Assembly: GCA_937896265.1 (NCBI GenBank)
Contig: CALBMD010000077.1
Location: 1-5,797 of the forward strand
DNA length: 5,797 bases
Source: an uncultured Pseudomonadota bacterium
Lineage (GTDB): Bacteria; Bdellovibrionota_B; Oligoflexia; Oligoflexales; Bog-1112
Direction: 5' to 3'
Under the pieces are notes generated by a model, which was not told the origin of the DNA, searched no databases, and worked only from the letters and a program-made list of their open reading frames with translations. The translations under genes and the position numbers were made by a program. Below, piece by piece: positions 1-5,797 of the stretch. Position 1 is the first letter of the stretch. Each line of letters starts with the position of its first letter.

Positions 1-827
1 GATCTTTTGATGAGCGAATCCATGCGCTTAGGCCGCATCCTGGCCAGGCGGTTGTTTCGCAAAATTTAAGAATGCTTTTCTCTAAGGGAGATGAAGTCCA
101 TGAAAGCCATCGAAACTGTGGTAAAGTGCAAGACCCTTATAGCTTTCGCTGTGTCCCTCAAGTTCATGGGGCAACAAGAGATTGTTTTCAGTTTGTCAAA
201 GATGTAATCAATCGCGAATTAAATAGCGTCACAGATAATCCACTTGTCTTTGCCGACGGAGATATCTTAAGTGGTGGCAATTTTCATGGCCAACCCATTG
301 CAATGGCTATGGATTTTTTAGCTATAGCAATGGCTGAAATTGGCAGCATTAGCGAGCGCCGCATTGAGAAACTGACAAACCCTCAAAGCTCTGGATTGCC
401 TGCTTTTGCTGTTAATGAGGGTGGATTAAACTCTGGTTTTATGATCCCGCATGTTGTTGCAGCCTCTTTAGTCTCTGAAAATAAGATCTTATGCCATCCA
501 GCTTCAGTTGATTCTATTCCGACTTCTGCTGATAAAGAAGATCATGTTAGCATGGGGGCGTGTGCGGTAGTTAAGGCGCAAAAAGTTTTGGATAATCTAA
601 CTCATATCCTAGCTGTTGAGTTGCTTATTAGTTGCCAAAGCATTGATTTGCTGCGGCCGATGCAACTTGGAGAACCACTGGCACTTGTATTTAAAAAAGT
701 AAGAGAGAAAAGCCCATTTATGTCTCCTGATCGTTGTCTTCATGAAGATATTAAGGAGTTAGCAAATTGGCTGAAAGAAGGGGAGCTTTTGACAACTTTA
801 GCTGCTGGTGGTTTTGAGATTGCTTAA
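1..827 (+). CDS. hutH: Histidine ammonia-lyase, C-terminal part (5' end outside window)
   Basis: Cytoplasmic MIO-dependent lyase that converts L-histidine to urocanate and ammonia, the first step of histidine degradation. The reading frame is open from base 3 with no stop, so the gene enters from the left; 274 residues are visible. Family residues seen, numbered in the fragment: IHALRPHPGQ (6-15); QDPYSFR (43-49), matching active-site Gln277, Tyr280 and Arg283 of the Pseudomonas putida enzyme; SGGNFHGQ with the active-site Phe at 94 (Phe329); and KEDHVSMG with Glu179 (Glu414). The Glu favours histidine over phenylalanine or tyrosine ammonia-lyase, which usually have Gln there. The offset to the P. 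putida numbering stays at 234-235, so about 235 residues are missing and the full length would be near 508, normal for the family. The Ala-Ser-Gly that forms the MIO group lies in the missing part and cannot be checked. No other hut gene is visible downstream; a rhomboid gene follows after 7 bases. Confidence 0.96.
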   Translation, partial: SFDERIHALRPHPGQAVVSQNLRMLFSKGDEVHESHRNCGKVQDPYSFRCVPQVHGATRDCFQFVKDVINRELNSVTDNPLVFADGDILSGGNFHGQPIAMAMDFLAIAMAEIGSISERRIEKLTNPQSSGLPAFAVNEGGLNSGFMIPHVVAASLVSENKILCHPASVDSIPTSADKEDHVSMGACAVVKAQKVLDNLTHILAVELLISCQSIDLLRPMQLGEPLALVFKKVREKSPFMSPDRCLHEDIKELANWLKEGELLTTLAAGGFEIA

Positions 828-833
828 AGAAGA
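828..833 (+). promoter_or_regulatory. Weak ribosome binding site for the rhomboid gene
   Basis: The purine run AGAAGA sits directly after the hutH stop codon and just before two consecutive ATG codons (835 and 838). It is a poor, closely spaced Shine-Dalgarno match. It still favours a start at the ATG pair over the in-frame GTG at 808, which lies inside hutH with its nearest purine-rich stretch about 20 bases upstream. Termination of hutH translation next to it suggests translational coupling. Confidence 0.35.
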
Positions 834-834
834 T

Positions 835-1848
835 ATGATGCCAAGCTTTTATTGGAAAACGTGGGCAGGACGCATCATTGTTATTAACTTTGTTCTTTTT
901 GCTTGGTTAAGCTATCAAAGCAAGGATATTTTGAGCCCAAGTCTTGATTATATTATTGCTTTGGGCGCCAAAGAACCAGTTTTGATTGCCAAAGGTGCTT
1001 GGTGGCGATTAGTTTTCCCTTTATTTCTTCATGTTGGTTTTATTCATTTCATACTTAATAATCTAGCTCTTAGAACGTTAGGTCGGGTATTAGAGCCTCT
1101 CTTGGCAAAAAGCTTTCTCTTCATTTATATAGGTGGTGGTATTGCTGCAAATATTGCCAGTTCTTATCGTAGTCTAGTTGTAGGAGCTGGAGCATCAGGC
1201 GCTATTTTTGCACTTGTTGGAGTTGGTTGGGTTTTTGAATGGTATTTTCTGACGGTAAGGAAAGAGTATCCTTTTTCTCTATTAAAGAGGGTTCTTTACT
1301 ATCTTCGCTCTCCATTCTCGTTTGTGGTTTTTCTCAATTTCGCACTAACTTTTCTTTTTAATTTAGGGTCAACACACTGGGATTTGGCAATTATGATCGA
1401 CAATGACGCCCATTTAGGGGGTCTCGTCTTTGGTGTTTTTTGTGGCTTAGGTCTTCTTCTCTCACGCTATAAAAGATGGCACTTCTCGTTATTTGCAGCA
1501 ATTTCAGCGCTTTTACTTGTCATTTCAGCTTGGCCACTTGTAAGTGGGTCTCATATTAAAAATCTGTTTCTTAGCAAAGCAAAAAACACTGAGAACAGTT
1601 ATGAGCAATTTTACTACTTGAGTAAAGCACTTGAAATAGATAGTGAAGATTTGCATGCTCTGGTAGCAAGAGCATCGATTGCTGCTTTGCATTCAGAAGT
1701 AGCTTTGGCAGTAAGTGATTTAATGAAGATTAAGGATAAAAAAGTTAGAGAGTTGGCCTTTGTGCAGTTAAAATCGACGCTTTTAGCGAAATCTAAATTA
1801 GCTGAACTCAGCGCGTTAGAGCGTATTTTCCTTTCTTTAGAAAAATAG
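835..1848 (+). CDS. Rhomboid family intramembrane serine protease with C-terminal TPR-like tail
   Basis: Polytopic inner-membrane protease expected to cut transmembrane substrates within or near the bilayer; its substrate is unknown. From the start at 835 (337 residues), the rhomboid marks are: Trp57-Arg58 in the L1 loop (GAWWRLV), His71 and Asn75 (HxxxN on helix 2, as GlpG His150/Asn154), GASG with nucleophile Ser121, and AHLGG with catalytic His193. The Ser/His dyad is intact, so it should be active. Hydrophobic segments lie near 13-27, 61-79, 91-111, 118-138, 160-177, 192-210 and 215-234, a 6+1 layout. Basic loops (VRK...LKR after helix 4, SRYKRW after helix 6) mark the cytoplasmic side, so residues 235-337 should be periplasmic. 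That tail contains a TPR-like helix pair (about 253-300). Bacillus YqgP is a known rhomboid with an extra helix and C-terminal TPR. The ATG at 838 or the GTG at 808 are alternative starts; the latter would overlap hutH. The gene's end overlaps the convergent MCP gene. Confidence 0.93.
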   Translation: MMPSFYWKTWAGRIIVINFVLFAWLSYQSKDILSPSLDYIIALGAKEPVLIAKGAWWRLVFPLFLHVGFIHFILNNLALRTLGRVLEPLLAKSFLFIYIGGGIAANIASSYRSLVVGAGASGAIFALVGVGWVFEWYFLTVRKEYPFSLLKRVLYYLRSPFSFVVFLNFALTFLFNLGSTHWDLAIMIDNDAHLGGLVFGVFCGLGLLLSRYKRWHFSLFAAISALLLVISAWPLVSGSHIKNLFLSKAKNTENSYEQFYYLSKALEIDSEDLHALVARASIAALHSEVALAVSDLMKIKDKKVRELAFVQLKSTLLAKSKLAELSALERIFLSLEK

Positions 1849-3327
1849 CACATCTTTTGGCGAAGCCTTATCCCCTTTTGAGGCGCTTTCAGTAGGTTTT
1901 TCTGCTGCTTGAGTATTTTCCTCAACCTTGGCTAAAAGACTCAGCCCTGCTGGTTGCTCTTTGCTATTTGATGTGCGGCCAGCCCGCATCTTGGTAATAA
2001 TATCGCTTGTTAGGCTGCCAATTTGCTTTAAAGGTAGGCTAGTTGCTTCAATTTTTTGTCTTGTTATATCTTGAAATTGTAGGCTTAGAATAATTTTATC
2101 GATATTGTGAGCTACAGATTCTGAGCTTTGTACTGAGCTTGTTACAAGCTGCGAAAACACTTCAGTTGATTCTTTAGCCGTGGAACGCAAGAGTTCGACT
2201 GCTTCATCAACAGACTCTTGTTTGCTTTTTGTTTCTTTTAGATTATCTGTGAGAGATTTGGCTATCTCTCCAACAGAATCATTCACTTTACCCACAATTA
2301 GTGTAATATCATTTGATGCTTGGTTAGTTCGATCAGAAAGCTTTCTAACTTCTTCAGCAACAACGCTAAATCCCCTGCCATGCTCACCAGCGCGAGCTGC
2401 TTCAATAGCTGCATTAAGAGCTAAAAGGTTTGTTTGATCTGAAATATATTGAATGTCTTCAGTAATTTTATTAATGGTAGCAGTATTTTCTAAGATCAAT
2501 TCTATGGATCGCTTGTAGCCAACGTTTAGTTTGGCATTTTCAACTAACATCTCTGTCATGTCTTTGAGTAGGGCTAAGGCATTATTAAGAACAGCAAGAA
2601 GTGAGGAATGTTCACCTTCTTTGCTTGTGTCTTTTCCAGAAAATTGCTTGTTTATTTCGTTAGATTCAGCCAAATGTTCTTGCGCTTTTTCGTAAATAAA
2701 ACGCACTTTATCCCCAATTTCAATTGCTGAATCTTCAGTGCTTTGGATAACTGATTTGAGTTGAGATTCAATGCTAGGCACAAGATCTTGCACTTTGATA
2801 AGAAGAGATTCTTGTACTGTCATGGATTCATCTCTGCCTGAAAGCTCGCTTTCAAGTTCTTTATTTCTAATCTCAATAGTTGAAAAGTTTAAATTTGGTG
2901 TAAACCCACCTGCTTTTGCCGCCTCTTTGGCTTTTTGGTAACCTTCTTTCAGCTCTTCTAACTGTGCTTTTAGATTTAAAACTTCAGATCCACGTTTATT
3001 CTGCTCAGCTAAGAGATGTTGAATCTGCTGATCTTTTATTCTGGAAGCATTTTCTAGAATACTTTTTTGCTTAAGATATTCTTTTTCGGCCATTTGTTTT
3101 AAAAGACCAAGTTTTTGACTTACTAAATTTTCGCTGCTTTTATTTTCTGGTTCTTTCCAATTGAGAATAAACGCTGTTAATGAAATAAACAAAAAATCAA
3201 GTGTTGCTAAATAGGCAATAGCAGATGGAATTAGCTTGAAATCAAGCCAGTAATTTAATGCTAAAAGGAGAGTAAGAGCTGAGCTAACTAAAAGTAGCAT
3301 GAGCGAGATTTTTATCGTTCGATTCAT
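1837..3327 (-). CDS. Methyl-accepting chemotaxis-type signalling protein lacking a periplasmic sensor domain
   Basis: Inner-membrane signalling protein of 496 residues, expected to work with CheA/CheW-type partners. Two hydrophobic helices (about 7-26 and 34-56) are joined by a loop of only about 7 residues, so there is no periplasmic ligand-binding domain. A Lys/Glu/Gln-rich coiled coil follows (about 65-140); I recognise no HAMP, PAS or other sensor domain. The MCP signalling region covers about 200-430. Its highly conserved hairpin tip lies at 295-335, including DQTNLLALNAAIEAARAGE and GRGFSVVAEEVRKLSDRT. Residues 415-424 read SLQFQDITRQ, with Asp420 and Gln424 spaced as in the D-x-x-x-Q catalytic motif of CheZ phosphatases. 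The tail (about 450-496) is Lys/Glu/Ser-rich and ends in DVLFF, not an NWETF-type CheR-binding pentapeptide. ATG 3327 has a good ribosome site. The gene lies 69 bases downstream of the exported TPR gene on the same strand. The sensed signal is unknown; it may be cytoplasmic or relayed by a partner protein. Confidence 0.94.
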   Translation of the reverse strand: MNRTIKISLMLLLVSSALTLLLALNYWLDFKLIPSAIAYLATLDFLFISLTAFILNWKEPENKSSENLVSQKLGLLKQMAEKEYLKQKSILENASRIKDQQIQHLLAEQNKRGSEVLNLKAQLEELKEGYQKAKEAAKAGGFTPNLNFSTIEIRNKELESELSGRDESMTVQESLLIKVQDLVPSIESQLKSVIQSTEDSAIEIGDKVRFIYEKAQEHLAESNEINKQFSGKDTSKEGEHSSLLAVLNNALALLKDMTEMLVENAKLNVGYKRSIELILENTATINKITEDIQYISDQTNLLALNAAIEAARAGEHGRGFSVVAEEVRKLSDRTNQASNDITLIVGKVNDSVGEIAKSLTDNLKETKSKQESVDEAVELLRSTAKESTEVFSQLVTSSVQSSESVAHNIDKIILSLQFQDITRQKIEATSLPLKQIGSLTSDIITKMRAGRTSNSKEQPAGLSLLAKVEENTQAAEKPTESASKGDKASPKDVLFF

Positions 3328-3331
3328 ATTA

Positions 3332-3336
3332 CCCTC
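3332..3336 (-). promoter_or_regulatory. Ribosome binding site of the MCP gene
   Basis: Read on the - strand, GAGGG stands 4 bases before the ATG at 3327 (CGAGGGTAATATG). This is a clear Shine-Dalgarno core at slightly short but workable spacing. It supports this start codon and independent translation of the MCP gene rather than coupling to the upstream TPR gene. Confidence 0.7.
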
Positions 3337-3345
3337 GAAATACAG

Positions 3346-3375
3346 ACTCTAAGGTTCTTATCGGATGATTGACAA
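3346..3375 (-). promoter_or_regulatory. Possible sigma70-type promoter for the MCP gene
   Basis: In the 69-base gap between the TPR stop and the MCP start, the - strand has TTGTCA (3375-3370, 5 of 6 bases of the -35 consensus), then 18 bases, then TAGAGT (3351-3346, 4 of 6 of the -10 consensus). Transcription would begin near 3339, leaving a short leader that still includes the GAGGG ribosome site. Matches of this quality occur by chance in AT-rich DNA. If real, the MCP gene can be transcribed apart from the OmpA/MotB-TPR pair. Confidence 0.3.
3358..3365 (-). promoter_or_regulatory. Possible sigma28 (FliA)-like -10 element
   Basis: The - strand octamer TCCGATAA differs at one base from the flagellar sigma28 -10 consensus GCCGATAA and sits about 30 bases before the MCP start codon, a sensible distance. 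The expected -35 TAAA, 15 bases upstream, is poor: TTTA at 3384-3381, two of four matches. A chemoreceptor-type gene is a plausible sigma28 target, but the half-matched -35 keeps this weak. It overlaps the sigma70-like candidate, so at most one of the two is likely to be the main promoter. Confidence 0.2.
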
Positions 3376-3396
3376 GAGAATAAAGGGGCTTTAAGT

Positions 3397-5685
3397 CTAT
3401 TTATTCCAAAATTTATCTACTTCTCTACGATTTTTTTCAAGTTCTAGTTTAGCAAAATTAGCCTCTTGAAATTGTTTTGGATCAAAATTAGCTAAGATTT
3501 TTAGCATTTTATCAGCTTCTTGAGTCAGGTCGGCTTTTATAAAAAATTTAGCAGCTGACCAAAGAAATGGGATTTGAATTTTCTTAAAAGGCCAATCTAG
3601 CCGACTAAACCATTGCTTGGCATAGGAAGCTTCTTGGTGATTAACTCTTGCTAGATTAATTTCCAGATCTAACAACTCACGGGCGCAAGATAAATTGGTA
3701 GTGAATATTTTAGGGAATAAGATTTTTATATCTTTGGCTAATTCTAAGGCAATAGTTTCTAACTCTATTTTTTGAGAACTGAGGCGAGAAATTAAAGGGA
3801 CTTTATAGGAACAAATATTTTGCACGTTGTTTTTTGCCCACTCGTTAGTAGTTTGTAAGAAAAGCTTATGAAGATTTTTATCTAAACGAGTAGCAAGAAG
3901 CCGATGCCAGATGATCAGCCCATTAGTATCCAATGGGATTTGGATATCTTTTTCCCGCATAAAGGCAATCAGATCATTTTGTTGCTTTGATTCAGCAAGG
4001 TAGGTAAGAGTCCAAAGATGATTTTGATCAATGAGGCTGCTTTTTTGATAGGCTTGCCAAAAAGGTTTTGCTTTAGCTGTTGATCCTGTTCGTACATAGG
4101 CGAGCCAGAGTTTAGCTTGACGATGTTCGCTGATATCAGTAAACAAAAGCGATTTATTGCGCTCATAAAACAAGATCGCTGAGTAATCATCATTTTGTGT
4201 GAAAAATTCATCAATTTTATCTGCCCTGATTATTTTAAGAGGTGATATAAAATTTAAAGCAAAACGCGAATTAGGGAATTTTTCCAAAAACTCCTTCACC
4301 TTGAAGGTAAAGTCAACATTTCTTTCGGTCTGTGCTAATGAATTTAGTTCGCAAGACCACGCCAGTTCAATAGCTTCAGTAGGCATGTTCATCTGGCGTA
4401 TTTCTGACAGATCTTTTCGTGCATGTTTTACGTTATTGCCCAAGTAACCTGGAAGCGAGATGCATGCCTGCCTAACAAGTGCTAGTTTGCTGGCTTCTGT
4501 GTTGGGAAATTCTCGGCTAACTTGATAGTAAGCAAGTTGTGCTTTTTCAAAGAGGGCTTTATTATCGTTTTGCTTATTCTCTGCCATAGCAAGTCTAGCA
4601 TCTGCAAGTCTTAGCTTTGCCCATGATTTTTGACTAATAGGCAGAGGTCGTATTTTTCTTTTTGAGTCATCTGCTTGAAAAGCTTGCTCAAACATTTGAG
4701 CAGATTCCGCAAATCTTTTGAGCCAAAATAAAGATTCACCACGCAGAATAAACGCGTTTGGATCGATCTCTCCAGCGTATAAATAGGTACGATTGGCAAG
4801 TTGATAGAGCTCTTCAGCAAGTTCGTAGTTATTAAGATCAAAATAGATGTCTGCAGCCCGAGCAAATCCTCTGGCGGCATTTTTCGGATTTGGATCTTGC
4901 CTGATCATAGTGTCTAATTCTTGCATAGCTTCTATGTAGTTATGATCTAAGATCCAGGTTTCAACAATCACTTGACGCAGTTTATTTCTGTAATCATTGC
5001 GACCTGTTTTTCTCAAAAAATCAAGCCCTTCTTGTGCAGCTCCGTGAGCGCCAACATGTCGGCCAAATGTATAATTGATAGCAGCAAGATTATAGAGGCC
5101 TTTAGGAGTTAATTGATCAATTAGATCATCTTTAACATCTCGTTTTTTCAAAAAAGCCCAGGCTAAAAATGTTGCAACATTTGAAAAGCTCAAACGAACT
5201 TCATTGCGATGAATGTCTTTAAATTCTTGCAGAATTTTATGAGAAATTTGAAGAAAGCTCATAGCAATGAAATAATCATTTCGTCTATGGCTTGGGTAGG
5301 TTGTGCCATATCTATGCCTTGATGAAAGCCAGATGTTTCTAGCTTCCTCATACTTTCCTTGTTGGAAAATAAGGCGACCTTTGTTGATATGCTCGGTTGG
5401 TCTATCATCCCCAAGAGTTGTAGGCATTTCAATGCTATTCATGCCAAAATCGTATTCAATAGGGAATTCGCCTTTAGTAATAAAAAAAGGATATTTAAAG
5501 AAAAGCTCTTTAGAAATTTCTCGGAGGGCTTCTTTTTGTCTAAAATCACCAATAAAAGTATATTTATCGATGATGCTTTTGAAATCTTGGTTATAAAGTT
5601 CTTTTGCAACGCTCAATTTTGTGAGCGTTAGCATAAATAGTAGAAAAAGATATCTTTTATAGCTCTGTTTGATTTTCATCTTCAT
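3397..5685 (-). CDS. Exported TPR-repeat (helical solenoid) protein of unknown function
   Basis: A 762-residue protein that I do not recognise as a named family. The N-terminus looks like a Sec signal peptide: basic start (MKMKIKQSYKRY), hydrophobic core (about 12-25) and a likely signal peptidase I site after SVA (residue 27); there is no lipobox Cys. The rest appears almost wholly alpha-helical, with TPR-like helix pairs clearest near 97-125 (GKYEEARNIW), 270-300 (NNYELAEELYQLA), 309-340 (KRFAESAQMFEQA) and 375-405. Repeats after about 440 are degenerate. Four Cys (408, 445, 625, 667) lie in the mature part. A periplasmic or outer-membrane-associated scaffold for protein contacts is the natural reading; no enzyme motif is visible. 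The upstream OmpA/MotB gene overlaps its start by 29 bases. Neither ATG 5685 nor ATG 5679 has a clear ribosome site, so translation is probably coupled to the upstream gene. The linked peptidoglycan-binding protein and MCP suggest an envelope or motility role, which is inference. Confidence 0.87.
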   Translation of the reverse strand: MKMKIKQSYKRYLFLLFMLTLTKLSVAKELYNQDFKSIIDKYTFIGDFRQKEALREISKELFFKYPFFITKGEFPIEYDFGMNSIEMPTTLGDDRPTEHINKGRLIFQQGKYEEARNIWLSSRHRYGTTYPSHRRNDYFIAMSFLQISHKILQEFKDIHRNEVRLSFSNVATFLAWAFLKKRDVKDDLIDQLTPKGLYNLAAINYTFGRHVGAHGAAQEGLDFLRKTGRNDYRNKLRQVIVETWILDHNYIEAMQELDTMIRQDPNPKNAARGFARAADIYFDLNNYELAEELYQLANRTYLYAGEIDPNAFILRGESLFWLKRFAESAQMFEQAFQADDSKRKIRPLPISQKSWAKLRLADARLAMAENKQNDNKALFEKAQLAYYQVSREFPNTEASKLALVRQACISLPGYLGNNVKHARKDLSEIRQMNMPTEAIELAWSCELNSLAQTERNVDFTFKVKEFLEKFPNSRFALNFISPLKIIRADKIDEFFTQNDDYSAILFYERNKSLLFTDISEHRQAKLWLAYVRTGSTAKAKPFWQAYQKSSLIDQNHLWTLTYLAESKQQNDLIAFMREKDIQIPLDTNGLIIWHRLLATRLDKNLHKLFLQTTNEWAKNNVQNICSYKVPLISRLSSQKIELETIALELAKDIKILFPKIFTTNLSCARELLDLEINLARVNHQEASYAKQWFSRLDWPFKKIQIPFLWSAAKFFIKADLTQEADKMLKILANFDPKQFQEANFAKLELEKNRREVDKFWNK

Positions 5686-5797
5686 AGTGAACTAATATTT
5701 CGATACGTCGATTTAAGTGACGGCCTGTTTCTGTGCCGTTATGAGCAATAGGGCGAGCATCTCCATAGCCAGCAGCACCAATTTTTGCTTGTGGAAA
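5657..5797 (-). CDS. OmpA/MotB C-terminal domain protein, last 46 residues (5' end outside window)
   Basis: The frame is open from the right edge of the window to a TAA at 5659-5657, giving 46 residues. Their pattern is the end of the OmpA/MotB/Pal peptidoglycan-binding domain: GAAGYGDARPIAHN, then GTETGRHLNRRIEILV, with the conserved Gly-Tyr-Gly, Pro, Asn and the GR..NRR basic residues, of which one Arg contacts diaminopimelate in OmpA-type domains. A short acidic tail (HYEDENQTEL) follows. The protein should anchor to peptidoglycan in the periplasm. Whether it is a MotB stator subunit, a Pal-like lipoprotein or an outer-membrane OmpA protein depends on the missing N-terminus. An MCP gene two genes downstream makes MotB conceivable but does not prove it. 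Its last 29 bases are shared, in another frame, with the start of the exported TPR gene. Confidence 0.88.
   Translation of the reverse strand, partial: FPQAKIGAAGYGDARPIAHNGTETGRHLNRRIEILVHYEDENQTEL

Noticed and set aside
808..834. GTG at 808 as the start of the rhomboid gene, adding 9 residues and overlapping hutH by 20 bases
   Set aside because: No ribosome site at a useful distance. The two ATGs at 835/838 follow a purine run directly after the hutH stop and still leave a short cytoplasmic N-terminus before helix 1.
1865..1885. GCCT...AGGC complementarity near the 3' ends of the convergent genes, considered as a bidirectional terminator
   Set aside because: The stem is only 4 bp with a 12-base loop, has no flanking T-run, and lies inside the MCP coding sequence.
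1614..1925. 103-codon open frame on the - strand across the rhomboid/MCP junction
   Set aside because: It lies opposite the rhomboid TPR-like tail and overlaps the MCP end in another frame. The product has no recognisable domain, and both overlapped genes are well supported.
2180..2437. 85-codon + strand open frame
   Set aside because: It is entirely antisense to the conserved MCP signalling region; its Ser/Ala-rich product is what the reverse complement of an MCP commonly gives.
3381..3393. Small inverted repeat TAAAG-CCC-CTTTA just after the TPR stop, considered as a terminator
   Set aside because: The stem is only 5 bp and mostly A-T, with no T-run after it; too weak for an intrinsic terminator.
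3969..4880. Several 80-90 codon open frames on both strands within the TPR gene (3969-4214, 4199-4447, 4611-4880)
   Set aside because: They sit within the continuous 762-codon TPR frame and show no domain pattern; they are chance frames.
5303..5631. Two overlapping + strand frames of 90-97 codons near the right end
   Set aside because: They are antisense to the N-terminal part of the TPR gene, overlap each other in different frames and show no protein family features.

Overview
The window is AT-rich and fully packed with protein-coding sequence: two genes on the + strand (left third) converge on three genes on the - strand (right two thirds). A secreted TPR protein, an OmpA/MotB-type peptidoglycan-binding domain, a chemoreceptor-type signalling protein and a histidine ammonia-lyase together suggest a motile Gram-negative bacterium. 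A proteobacterium or a Bdellovibrio-like lineage is my guess from the flavour of the proteins. I cannot fix the taxon without a database search.

Left arm, + strand. The window opens inside hutH (histidine ammonia-lyase, first step of histidine breakdown). The visible C-terminal 274 residues keep the active-site residues Q-Y-R, F and E. Seven bases after its stop starts a rhomboid intramembrane serine protease with WR, HxxxN, GxSG and catalytic His all present. It carries a seventh membrane helix and a TPR-like tail that topology places in the periplasm. The close spacing suggests one transcript, although the functions are not obviously related.

Right arm, - strand, read from right to left. 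The last 46 codons of an OmpA/MotB C-terminal domain protein overlap by 29 bases a 762-residue exported TPR-solenoid protein of unknown function. A 69-base gap with promoter-like sequence follows, then a 496-residue methyl-accepting-chemotaxis-type protein. This receptor has two adjacent membrane helices and almost no periplasmic part, a long coiled coil, a conserved MCP signalling tip, and a QDITRQ motif that resembles the catalytic D-x-x-x-Q of CheZ-type phosphatases.

The rhomboid and MCP genes overlap tail to tail by 12 bases, with no room for a separate terminator. The most interesting part is the OmpA/MotB - TPR - MCP group. It could be an envelope-anchored or motility-linked complex with a membrane-tethered signalling protein, but this is inference from gene order. 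I saw no RNA genes, mobile elements, CRISPR arrays or extended repeats, and no gene-free stretch longer than 69 bases.
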